A stretch of DNA of 5,315 nucleotides from Candidatus Latescibacterota bacterium. Its GTDB lineage: Bacteria > Latescibacterota > UBA2968 > GCA-2709665. A model generated the notes under the pieces. That model made no database searches. It was not told where the DNA came from and saw only the letters and a program-made list of their open reading frames with translations. Positions 1 through 4,927 of this stretch are shown one piece after another; within the stretch, counting starts at the first letter, position 1; every line of letters starts with the position of its first letter. Made by a program: the position numbers and the translations under genes. The stretch lies in contig JASLMQ010000342.1 in assembly GCA_030746455.1 (NCBI GenBank), positions 1-5,315 of the forward strand, read 5' to 3'.

Positions 1-441
1 TGCCTGCGACTGGAACACCTGGTGCTGGACTTTAACGGCACACTCGCGCGCGACGGCCGACTCCTGGTGGGCGTGAGGGAGCGGCTCGCCTCGCTGTCCA
101 AGGATCTGACGATCCACGTGCTGACGGCCGATACCTTCGGCCAGGCCCGCGCGGAGTTGGAAGGGATCCCCTGCAAACTGTCCATCCTTCCGAAGGACGG
201 TCAGGACGTGGGCAAGCGGGAGTACGTGGAGGTCATGGGGGCAGATCGCACGGTTGCCGGAGGGAACGGCCGAAACGACCGGTTGATGCTCGAGGCCGCC
301 GCCCTCGGCATTGCGGTGATTCTCGAGGAGGGTGCCGCCGCCGTGACCCTCGCGGCGGCCGACGTGGTCTGCGGGAGCATCTGCGACGCGCTCGACCTCC
401 TGCGGCATCCGCTTCGTCTGGTTGCGACCCTGCGTTCGTAA
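1..441 (+). CDS. HAD-superfamily hydrolase, soluble P-type-ATPase-like (5' truncated)
   Basis: The frame is open from base 1 and ends at TAA 439-441, giving 146 visible residues; the start lies left of the window. A GTG at 22 is in frame, but it falls inside the first conserved strand (LEHLVLDFNGTLA), so it is unlikely to be the true start. HAD motif I is DFNGT, with the nucleophile Asp encoded at 28-30. The second Asp of ordinary HAD phosphatases is Asn here, as in the soluble P-type-ATPase-like group (COG4087 type). Motif II is the Thr in VLTADT, a Lys follows in LPKDGQDVGK, and motif IV is GNGRND. There is no cap domain or membrane segment, so it should be a small cytosolic phosphohydrolase of unknown substrate. 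The next gene follows after 16 nt, which implies cotranscription. The family call is firm; the substrate is unknown. Confidence 0.87.
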   Translation, partial: CLRLEHLVLDFNGTLARDGRLLVGVRERLASLSKDLTIHVLTADTFGQARAELEGIPCKLSILPKDGQDVGKREYVEVMGADRTVAGGNGRNDRLMLEAAALGIAVILEEGAAAVTLAAADVVCGSICDALDLLRHPLRLVATLRS

Positions 442-447
442 AGGAGG
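441..447 (+). promoter_or_regulatory. ribosome binding site for the GarR-type reductase
   Basis: AAGGAGG begins on the last base of the HAD stop codon and sits 10 nt before ATG 458. It fixes 458 as the start instead of the in-frame TTG at 422, which would lie inside the HAD gene and has no such site. Confidence 0.8.
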
Positions 448-457
448 CAAGGCTGAT

Positions 458-1360
458 ATGGAAAAGATCGGATTCGTGGGCCTGGGGATCATGGGCAAGC
501 CCATGGCCAAGAACCTTCTGAAGGCGGGACACGACCTGACCTTCTACGCGCGGCGGCCTGAAGTGGTCGAAGAGATGCAGGCGGAGGGCGCCACGTCCGT
601 GGGCTCGGCCAGGGCGGTTGCGGAGGCGACCGACATCGTGATCACCATCGTTACAGCCGATCCAGAGCTACGAGAGGTAATCCTGGGGGCAGGCGGGGTG
701 CTGGAAGGGGCATCGGAGGACGAGCTGATCGTGGACATGAGCACCATATCGCCCCTGACGATCCGCGAGGTTGCCGAGGTGGCGGGCGGCAAGGGGGTCC
801 GCGTGATGGACGCACCCGTCAGCGGGGGTGACGTTGGGGCTATCGCCGGGACGCTGACCATCATCGCGGGGGGAGAGGCCGAGGACTTCGAACGCTGCCG
901 CGGTATCTTCTCGGCGATGGGCAGCGACGAGAACATCTTCCACGTAGGCGGCATCGGTGTCGGCCAGACCGTGAAGATCATCAACCAGCTGATCGGCGGC
1001 ATCAACATGGCCGCCATCGCGGAGGGCCTGGTGCTGGGCATCCGGGCGGGGGCGGATCCAGAAGTGATGCGGGAGGTGATCGGCGTCAGCTCGGGGAACA
1101 GCAACCTCTTCCAGGCCCGGGTGGGCGACTTCCTGCTGAAGGACGACTTCGAGCCGGGGTTCATGCTCGATCTGATGAAGAAGGATATGGGGATCGCCGT
1201 GGATCTGGGCAAGGCCCTGGACGTGCCGGTTCCCCTCGGGGCGGCCGCCTATCAGATGTACGCCGCGGCGAGCGGCCTCGGTGCAGGGGCTCTGGACTTC
1301 TCGGCGGTCTGCCGGGCGATCGAGCAGCTGACGGGCGTGCGGATTGGGCGGAAAGGCTAA
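458..1360 (+). CDS. garR: 2-hydroxy-3-oxopropionate (tartronate semialdehyde) reductase family protein
   Basis: A 300-residue member of the beta-hydroxyacid dehydrogenase family, full length for the family (about 290-300). The N-terminal Rossmann site is GLGIMG (G8, G10, G13). The substrate loop is DAPVSGG (118-124), the catalytic Lys is K173 in GVGQTVKIINQ with N176, and K242-D243 lies in the C-terminal helical domain. The wording around DMSTISPL, the substrate loop and the C-terminus recalls E. coli GarR, which reduces tartronate semialdehyde to D-glycerate in glycolate/glucarate breakdown. Related enzymes (3-hydroxyisobutyrate dehydrogenase, gamma-hydroxybutyrate dehydrogenase, glyoxylate/succinic semialdehyde reductases) share these motifs, so the exact substrate is inferred. 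The second beta strand ends FYARRPE, with Arg-Arg and no acidic residue, which favours NADPH over NADH. No other glycolate or glucarate genes are in the window. It is a soluble cytoplasmic enzyme. Confidence 0.88.
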   Translation: MEKIGFVGLGIMGKPMAKNLLKAGHDLTFYARRPEVVEEMQAEGATSVGSARAVAEATDIVITIVTADPELREVILGAGGVLEGASEDELIVDMSTISPLTIREVAEVAGGKGVRVMDAPVSGGDVGAIAGTLTIIAGGEAEDFERCRGIFSAMGSDENIFHVGGIGVGQTVKIINQLIGGINMAAIAEGLVLGIRAGADPEVMREVIGVSSGNSNLFQARVGDFLLKDDFEPGFMLDLMKKDMGIAVDLGKALDVPVPLGAAAYQMYAAASGLGAGALDFSAVCRAIEQLTGVRIGRKG

Positions 1361-1492
1361 CCCCGAAAGGCAGAACCGGAACTACGAAAAGCGCGAAAGA
1401 GTGCAGTAGGCAGGACGGAGGAAGGGCCTGACCGCGGCTGCAGGGGAGTGGGCATATGATCCAGGGCTGAGCGGCGGGTGGAATGCGAATAG

Positions 1493-1543
1493 AGAAGAAG
1501 GAGGGCCCGTACCGGGTGAAGCGGTACGGGCCCTCCTCTTTCT
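1493..1543. terminator. strong hairpin, probable bidirectional terminator
   Basis: A perfect 16-bp stem pairs 1499-1514 with 1522-1537 around a 7-nt loop. Past one mismatch it extends by G-U, A-U, A-U, G-C and A-U pairs out to 1493/1543. The core AGGAGGGCCCGTACC is very GC-rich. The flanks read pyrimidine-rich on both strands (CTTTCT on +, TCTTCTCT on -) but are not clean U-tracts. It sits between two convergent genes, 132 nt after the reductase stop and 14 nt after the FmdE-like stop, as expected of a shared terminator. Confidence 0.85.
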
Positions 1544-1557
1544 ATGAGATACGAAAA

Positions 1558-2085
1558 TCAGGTGCCGGAGGCGCAGGGAATGCAGGAGGTCTTGCCCTCG
1601 CGGATCCGCGCCCGAGTCTCCATCACATGCTCGCCGCAGAAGGCGCAGTTCACCGAGTCGCGTGTCCGCGCACGGTCGGGCGCATCCATCACCACCTCCT
1701 CGACGTCGACCACATTGCTCACAGGGGCATCCAGCAAGGCGCGGACACGCTCATCGCGGGGCAGATCGCGGTCTCCGGGTCGCTCGCTTGGCGTCACGCG
1801 GACCGCTCTGCCCGTGGCCCGGTGATAGAAGGTGTAGACCTGTTTGCCGTAGTCGTGGAACAGCAGGTTGCCCTTGCCGAAGGTGCATCCGGTCAGGTAC
1901 TGCACGGCATCGGTTCCGCAGGCGTCGTTTTCCACGATGGCCACGAGCTCCTCGTCTTCGGCCCGCTCGTTGGACAGGGTCTCCAGCCCGGCCCGCGACA
2001 TCACGTAGCCGATGGCGAGACCGGGACAGACGTGTCCGTGAAACTCGGCGACCTTGTCGAAGGGCACGATTCCAGGCGCTGACAT
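1558..2085 (-). CDS. FmdE-family protein with C-terminal zinc finger
   Basis: A 175-residue protein of the FmdE family (Pfam FmdE, named after a subunit of molybdenum formylmethanofuran dehydrogenase). The N-terminal part carries FHGHVCPGLAIGY (15-27, with H16, H18 and C20), then ENDACGTDAVQYLTGCTFGKGN (52-73, with C56 and C67). This is the cysteine/histidine core of the family, thought to bind metal. The C-terminus has CAFC (147-150) and CIPC (168-171), a four-cysteine zinc-finger-like pair seen in many bacterial FmdE proteins. No other formylmethanofuran dehydrogenase genes are present, so the methanogenic role should not be transferred; function in bacteria is mostly unknown. ATG 2085 is supported by AAGGGG just upstream, which overlaps the TAA of the preceding lipoprotein gene (12-nt gap). 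This suggests translational coupling as the last gene of an operon. The stop is TGA, and the hairpin at 1493-1543 follows directly. Confidence 0.9.
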   Translation of the reverse strand: MSAPGIVPFDKVAEFHGHVCPGLAIGYVMSRAGLETLSNERAEDEELVAIVENDACGTDAVQYLTGCTFGKGNLLFHDYGKQVYTFYHRATGRAVRVTPSERPGDRDLPRDERVRALLDAPVSNVVDVEEVVMDAPDRARTRDSVNCAFCGEHVMETRARIREGKTSCIPCASGT

Positions 2086-2097
2086 CGATCATTCCCC

Positions 2098-2619
2098 TTA
2101 CTTGGCCAGCACGCCCTTCTGGTCGGCGGTTCGCATCCAGGTGTCGACGGTGCCGTCTCCGTAGGTGACCGTCAGGGTGTCGGCCTCGAACGCGTAGATC
2201 TCGCCGCCGGCCTGCACCAGCTTGTTTACCGTGCCATCCTGGCCCCGCGTGCCCCTATCCTCCTTCTTCGTCGTCTCGTATGCCGGTTGATGCGTGAGTC
2301 CATACCCTCCGCCGATGCTGAGATACTCGGTCCTCGTAAAGGCCTGGCCCTGGAGCTCGTAGATGGCACCGGTCAGCTGGATCTGGTCCACCTGCGACGA
2401 GAAGGAGAAGGTGGCGTGGGCCTTCGTCCTGTTCACCGGGAACCACTCCGCCGTGCCGTTGATATCGGGCGCCCGGAGCTCGCGTCCGTCCGCGTAGCTG
2501 CGCGCCTGCAGCTGCCACTTGCCGCGGAACTCTTCCTGGTGCTTGACGTCGTCGCTGCATCCGCCGGCCAGCGCGATCAGAAGGACGATTATGACGGCGT
2601 GCAATGGGGCTCTTCGCAT
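2098..2619 (-). CDS. small lipoprotein, possible lipocalin-like domain
   Basis: A 173-residue protein. Its N-terminus is MRR, then a hydrophobic stretch (residues 7-18), then the lipobox LAGGC with Cys21 as the lipidation site. Ala at -3 is less usual than Leu but allowed. Residue +2 is Ser, which in proteobacteria would permit outer-membrane sorting. The mature part starts with EEFRGKWQLQARSYADGREL, resembling the first strand of lipocalin-like domains (G-x-W). It continues as alternating beta-type strands and ends with TLTVTYGDGTVDTWMR. Beyond this weak resemblance I do not recognise the family. Translation starts at ATG 2619 behind GGAGGA (2628-2633, 8-nt spacing). It lies 78 nt after the M20 gene and 12 nt before the FmdE-like gene, on the same strand as both, so it is probably cotranscribed. 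It is likely anchored in the cell envelope, facing the periplasm or outside. Confidence 0.8.
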   Translation of the reverse strand: MRRAPLHAVIIVLLIALAGGCSDDVKHQEEFRGKWQLQARSYADGRELRAPDINGTAEWFPVNRTKAHATFSFSSQVDQIQLTGAIYELQGQAFTRTEYLSIGGGYGLTHQPAYETTKKEDRGTRGQDGTVNKLVQAGGEIYAFEADTLTVTYGDGTVDTWMRTADQKGVLAK

Positions 2620-2697
2620 CTCTGTTGTCCTCCAGGTAACCGTTCCGGTACTCCGTTCGATTTCGTGTCTGCAGCTGAAGGGCGTAGGGCCGCCCGG

Positions 2698-3822
2698 CTA
2701 CTCCGGGTCCTCAATGCAGAAACGCCTCACCATATTGGTATACACATCCACGCCCTTGAGAAGCTGGTCCCTTGCGATCCATTCCTGCGTGGTGTGTGCC
2801 TGCGCGATGTTACCCGGTCCCATCACCACCAGCTCCATGGTCTTGCCGAAGATCATCCCGTCCGTACCGTAGGGCACCGTCTTGGCCTTCCTCTTACCGG
2901 TCACCCTGAGTGCCTCTTGCACGATCCGGGATTGTGAGGGCGTGTGGAGCGGCCCGAGGTCGTTGTCGATCTTGATCTTGATGCCATGCGTCCGTGCCAG
3001 TGCCTTCACCTTCGCGGCGATGGCATCCCAGTCCTGCCCGGGCATCTGGCGCGCGTTGATGGTCGCCCGGCTCTCCGGTGCGGTGATGTTCGAGGCGCTC
3101 TCGCCATCGCTGATTACGATGTTCCACGTTGTGTGCGGCGGGTCGAAGGTGTCGTCCCGGTAGGCCCGATTCTTCTGGACTCGCTCGCTGAGCCGCACCA
3201 TATCGTTCAGGAAGGGGATCATCTTGTGGTTGGCGTTCACGCCACGCCCCGTGCTGCTGTGCGCGGCCCTCCCCTTCGTCACCGCGTGCACCTTGAACGA
3301 GCCCTTGTGCGCGTGGACCACATCCAGCACGGTGGGTTCGCCGATGATGCCGTAGAGGACCTTCGATGAGCGGAGTGTCTTCGAACGGGCTGCCACAACC
3401 CTGGCGCCCTTGCAGTCGAGTTCCTCATCGGCCGTGGCCACCACGTACACGGGAGTCTCGAGCTCCCGGGCCGGGAATGCGCCCGCCGCCGCGATCATAC
3501 AGGCAACCGACCCCTTCATGTCCGCACTGCCTCTGCCGTAGAGCCGGCCCCCCTTTTCGGTCAGCTTGAAGGGATCCGAGTCCCACCCCTCGGCGGGTAC
3601 GGTATCGGAATGCCCAAACATAGCGAGGCCACCCGTTCCCCGGCCCTTCTTGCCGACGACGTTGACCTTGAGGGTGCCGTCGGGCGACCTGTAGGTGATA
3701 CGCTCGACCTTCATGCCGGCCTGCCGCATCCGTCCCGCGATGGCCTTCGAAACTCCGGCATTGCTGAGTTGGCTGTCGGAACTGTGGGAGACGAACTCCC
3801 CGGTCATCTCTATGATGTCCAT
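2698..3822 (-). CDS. M20 family metallopeptidase, ArgE/DapE-type deacylase
   Basis: A 374-residue di-zinc hydrolase, normal length for M20A. Motifs in order: FGHSDTVP (H71 metal ligand, D73), GRGSADMKG (D101 bridging ligand), ATADEEL (E133 general base, E134 ligand), GIIGEPT (E162 ligand), the dimerisation-domain His in GRAAHSS (H188), and AQAHTTQEW near the C-terminus (H343 ligand). All catalytic residues are present. The wording around ATADEE, IIGEPT, AHKG and GPGNIAQAH recalls acetylornithine deacetylase (ArgE). However, no arginine genes are nearby, and M20A members also include DapE, carboxypeptidases and other N-acyl amino acid amidohydrolases, so the substrate is open. There is no signal peptide, so it is cytoplasmic. 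ATG 3822 has GGAGG 4 nt upstream and matches the family N-terminus. A longer reading from ATG 3990 would add an Arg/Pro-rich 56-residue stretch and begins upstream of the likely promoter, so I rejected it. It is the first gene of a probable operon with the lipoprotein and FmdE-like genes. Confidence 0.92.
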   Translation of the reverse strand: MDIIEMTGEFVSHSSDSQLSNAGVSKAIAGRMRQAGMKVERITYRSPDGTLKVNVVGKKGRGTGGLAMFGHSDTVPAEGWDSDPFKLTEKGGRLYGRGSADMKGSVACMIAAAGAFPARELETPVYVVATADEELDCKGARVVAARSKTLRSSKVLYGIIGEPTVLDVVHAHKGSFKVHAVTKGRAAHSSTGRGVNANHKMIPFLNDMVRLSERVQKNRAYRDDTFDPPHTTWNIVISDGESASNITAPESRATINARQMPGQDWDAIAAKVKALARTHGIKIKIDNDLGPLHTPSQSRIVQEALRVTGKRKAKTVPYGTDGMIFGKTMELVVMGPGNIAQAHTTQEWIARDQLLKGVDVYTNMVRRFCIEDPE

Positions 3823-3826
3823 TTTG

Positions 3827-3831
3827 CCTCC
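3827..3831 (-). promoter_or_regulatory. ribosome binding site deciding the M20 start
   Basis: On the minus strand GGAGG is followed by CAAA and then ATG 3822. The spacing of 4 nt is short but workable. The candidate upstream start at 3990 has no comparable site. Confidence 0.7.
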
Positions 3832-3915
3832 GATGGCGGGCTTGCGGTTCTGCCGGTGTCGCCGGATCCGACGCCACGGTCCGGCCCCGGGCGGTCTCCG
3901 CTCCGAAGCGCGTGG

Positions 3916-3944
3916 AATATAGGCGTTCTCTCCCGGCGAGTCAA
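3916..3944 (-). promoter_or_regulatory. sigma-70-like promoter for the M20 operon
   Basis: Read on the minus strand: -35 TTGACT (3944-3939), a 17-nt spacer, -10 TATATT (3921-3916). Each box matches consensus at 5 of 6 positions and the spacing is optimal. The start of transcription should lie near 3909, giving an approximately 87-nt leader before ATG 3822. Confidence 0.75.
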
Positions 3945-3951
3945 CCCTTCC

Positions 3952-3977
3952 GCGTGGCGCGTGTCGAGGCACCACGC
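3952..3977. repeat. inverted repeat between divergent promoters, possible operator
   Basis: GCGTGG (3952-3957) and CCACGC (3972-3977) form a dyad with a 14-nt spacer. Its centre (3964.5) falls almost exactly midway between the two -35 boxes (3939-3944 and 3984-3989). Position favours a regulator site, but 6-bp arms in GC-rich DNA can arise by chance. Confidence 0.3.
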
Positions 3978-3983
3978 CAGTAC

Positions 3984-4013
3984 TTGACACCGGAGCCGCT
4001 CTGGCCCTAAATT
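3984..4013 (+). promoter_or_regulatory. sigma-70-like promoter for the CNB-domain gene
   Basis: A perfect -35 TTGACA (3984-3989), an 18-nt spacer and -10 TAAATT (4008-4013; 4 of 6). Transcription would begin near 4020, leaving a leader of roughly 150 nt before ATG 4173. The AT-rich CTAAATTG stands out from its GC-rich surroundings. Confidence 0.65.
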
Positions 4014-4032
4014 GAGGGGTGCCCGATTCCTC

Positions 4033-4070
4033 TGGACCGATTCCGTGGGATCGTGGACCGGATTCTGGGA
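4033..4070 (+). repeat. imperfect tandem repeat in the CNB gene leader
   Basis: TGGACCGATTCCGTGGGA (4033-4050) is followed by TGGACCGGATTCTGGGA (4054-4070). The two units are offset by 21 nt and differ by one insertion and a small gap or substitution near the end. A further CCGATTC lies at 4023-4029. All three lie just downstream of the predicted transcription start. The role is unknown. Confidence 0.5.
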
Positions 4071-4172
4071 AGCTCGTGCAGGTGACGCGCGCACTGGAGA
4101 GGGGGCCTCACCCGCTCAGGGGGGATCCGTTCGGGGTGTGCGCTAGGACCGATCGCCGACGAGGGAGACGAC

Positions 4173-4727
4173 ATGGCAGAGGAAATGGATGAAGTGCAGC
4201 TTGTGCGGGTCCTCCTGGACATACCCCTTTTCGAGGATCTGGACTACACGCAGATCTCGGGTCTCATCGAGGCCTGCGATCGGCTGGAGCCCGCGGCGGG
4301 GGAGGCGTTATGCGAACCCCGCACGATCGACGACCGGCTTCTAATCTTCCTGAGTGGCAAGCTTCGGTTGGAGGCCGCCGACGGCCAGGACCTCGGCGTG
4401 TACACGGAGCCCCGCGTGATGGGCGAGATGGGGGTTTTCACCGGTCAGACCCGTTCGTCTCGCGTGGTGTCCGAGGAGCCGTCGCAGCTCCTGGCTCTCG
4501 GGTCCGAGGCCCTCCAGGATCTCCTGGAGGAGGATCCACAGATGGGCAACCACATGCTCGCGAACCTGATCAAGCTTCTGTATACTCGGATGTACGATAC
4601 GAATGAGGAGCTTGGCGCGCTTCGGGACGAGGTTGCGCGCCTGCGGGCGCGATTGGCGGAGCTTGCCCCGGACGATCCCATTCTGTCCGAGTACGACATC
4701 GAGGAGGACGCTGAGCCCGAATCCTGA
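4173..4727 (+). CDS. cyclic nucleotide-binding (CNB) domain protein with coiled-coil tail
   Basis: A 184-residue protein. Residues 8-120 have the layout of a CAP-type CNB beta-roll. The N-terminal helix reads VRVLLDIPLFEDLDYTQISGL, similar to the usual LxxxPLFxxL opening. Then come LLIFLSGKLRLE and the phosphate-binding cassette GEMGVFTGQTRSSRVVS (84-100), which keeps the key Glu (E85) and Arg (R94). Cyclic nucleotide binding is therefore plausible but not certain. Unlike CRP/FNR regulators there is no C-terminal helix-turn-helix. Residues about 125-165 form a long helix with heptad-like ELGALRDEVARLRARLAEL, followed by an acidic tail. It is probably a soluble dimeric sensor or adaptor acting through a partner. 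ATG 4173 has GAGGGAG at 4161-4167 (5-nt spacing); ATG 4185 is a weaker alternative. It seems to be a single-gene unit with its own promoter and terminator. Confidence 0.85.
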   Translation: MAEEMDEVQLVRVLLDIPLFEDLDYTQISGLIEACDRLEPAAGEALCEPRTIDDRLLIFLSGKLRLEAADGQDLGVYTEPRVMGEMGVFTGQTRSSRVVSEEPSQLLALGSEALQDLLEEDPQMGNHMLANLIKLLYTRMYDTNEELGALRDEVARLRARLAELAPDDPILSEYDIEEDAEPES

Positions 4728-4753
4728 TGGCCCGGCCCGGTCAGATAGCTGTG

Positions 4754-4797
4754 AGGCCCTCGACTCGGGTGGAGGACACCCGGGGTCGGGGGCCTTT
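4754..4797 (+). terminator. intrinsic terminator after the CNB-domain gene
   Basis: Left arm 4754-4771 (AGGCCCTCGACTCGGGTG) pairs with right arm 4777-4795, with two G-U pairs and one bulged G, around the 5-nt loop GAGGA. A short TTTCTC tail follows. It starts 26 nt after the stop codon and ahead of the next promoter, so it separates the CNB gene from the gamma-glutamyltransferase-like gene. Confidence 0.75.
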
Positions 4798-4831
4798 CTC
4801 GTACGCAGCCGTGGATTCGGGAGCTTTCAGG

Positions 4832-4860
4832 TTGACAGGATGATCGCTTTTACGCATGAT
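4832..4860 (+). promoter_or_regulatory. sigma-70-like promoter for the gamma-glutamyltransferase-like gene
   Basis: A perfect -35 TTGACA (4832-4837), a 17-nt spacer and -10 CATGAT (4855-4860; 4 of 6). The predicted start is near 4867, about 60 nt before ATG 4928. Two short direct repeats sit on it: TGACAGGA (4833-4840 and 4868-4875) and ATGATCG (4840-4846 and 4856-4862). Confidence 0.6.
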
Positions 4861-4906
4861 CGAGTCCTGACAGGAACCACGATGGTGATTGGCCGATCGG
4901 GGTAAC

Positions 4907-4916
4907 AAGGAGGAGG
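4907..4916 (+). promoter_or_regulatory. ribosome binding site for the gamma-glutamyltransferase-like gene
   Basis: AAGGAGGAGG lies 11 nt before ATG 4928. The double AGG allows an effective spacing at the long end of normal. It supports 4928 over the internal ATG at 4985. Confidence 0.65.
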
Positions 4917-4927
4917 CAGACGAGGCC

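Larger units (their letters stand above)
3823..4172. other. 350-nt divergent intergenic control region
   Basis: No gene lies between the start codons of the M20 gene (-) and the CNB-domain gene (+). The region holds two back-to-back sigma-70-like promoters, an inverted repeat midway between them, an approximately 90-nt leader to the left and a roughly 150-nt leader to the right. The right leader contains an imperfect tandem repeat. Open frames across the region are Arg/Pro-rich and look like chance readings of GC-rich DNA. Confidence 0.75.

Noticed and set aside
422..457. Upstream TTG start for the GarR-type reductase
   Set aside because: It overlaps the HAD gene and has no ribosome binding site, while ATG 458 has AAGGAGG and begins right at the Rossmann strand.
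544..1212. 222-codon - strand open frame opposite the reductase
   Set aside because: It is Ser/Pro/Thr-rich and low in complexity, typical of the antisense of a GC-rich gene; the + strand protein has all family motifs.
1361..1492. Possible small gene or RNA between the reductase and the terminator
   Set aside because: The only ATGs give a 4-codon frame or the shadow frame; no promoter or structured RNA is evident. It is probably a 3' untranslated spacer.
1483..2082. 199-codon + strand open frame
   Set aside because: It runs through the terminator hairpin and is antisense to the FmdE-like gene; its composition is that of a shadow frame.
2680..2695. Short hairpin GGGCG/CGCCC just after the M20 stop codon
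   Set aside because: Only 5 bp with a 6-nt loop and no U-rich tail on the minus strand; not convincing as a terminator within the operon.
2287..2937. 216-codon + strand open frame
   Set aside because: It crosses the lipoprotein gene, the intergenic gap and the end of the M20 gene in antisense; no recognisable domain.
3961..3972. GTG-N6-CAC resembling a CRP-type site
   Set aside because: CRP sites (TGTGA-N6-TCACA) place GTG and CAC 8 nt apart; here they are 6 apart, and the A/T positions do not match.
3823..3990. N-terminal extension of the M20 protein from ATG 3990 (56 residues)
   Set aside because: It is Arg/Pro-rich and unlike M20 proteins, lacks a ribosome binding site, and its start lies upstream of the predicted promoter, so it would not be on the transcript.
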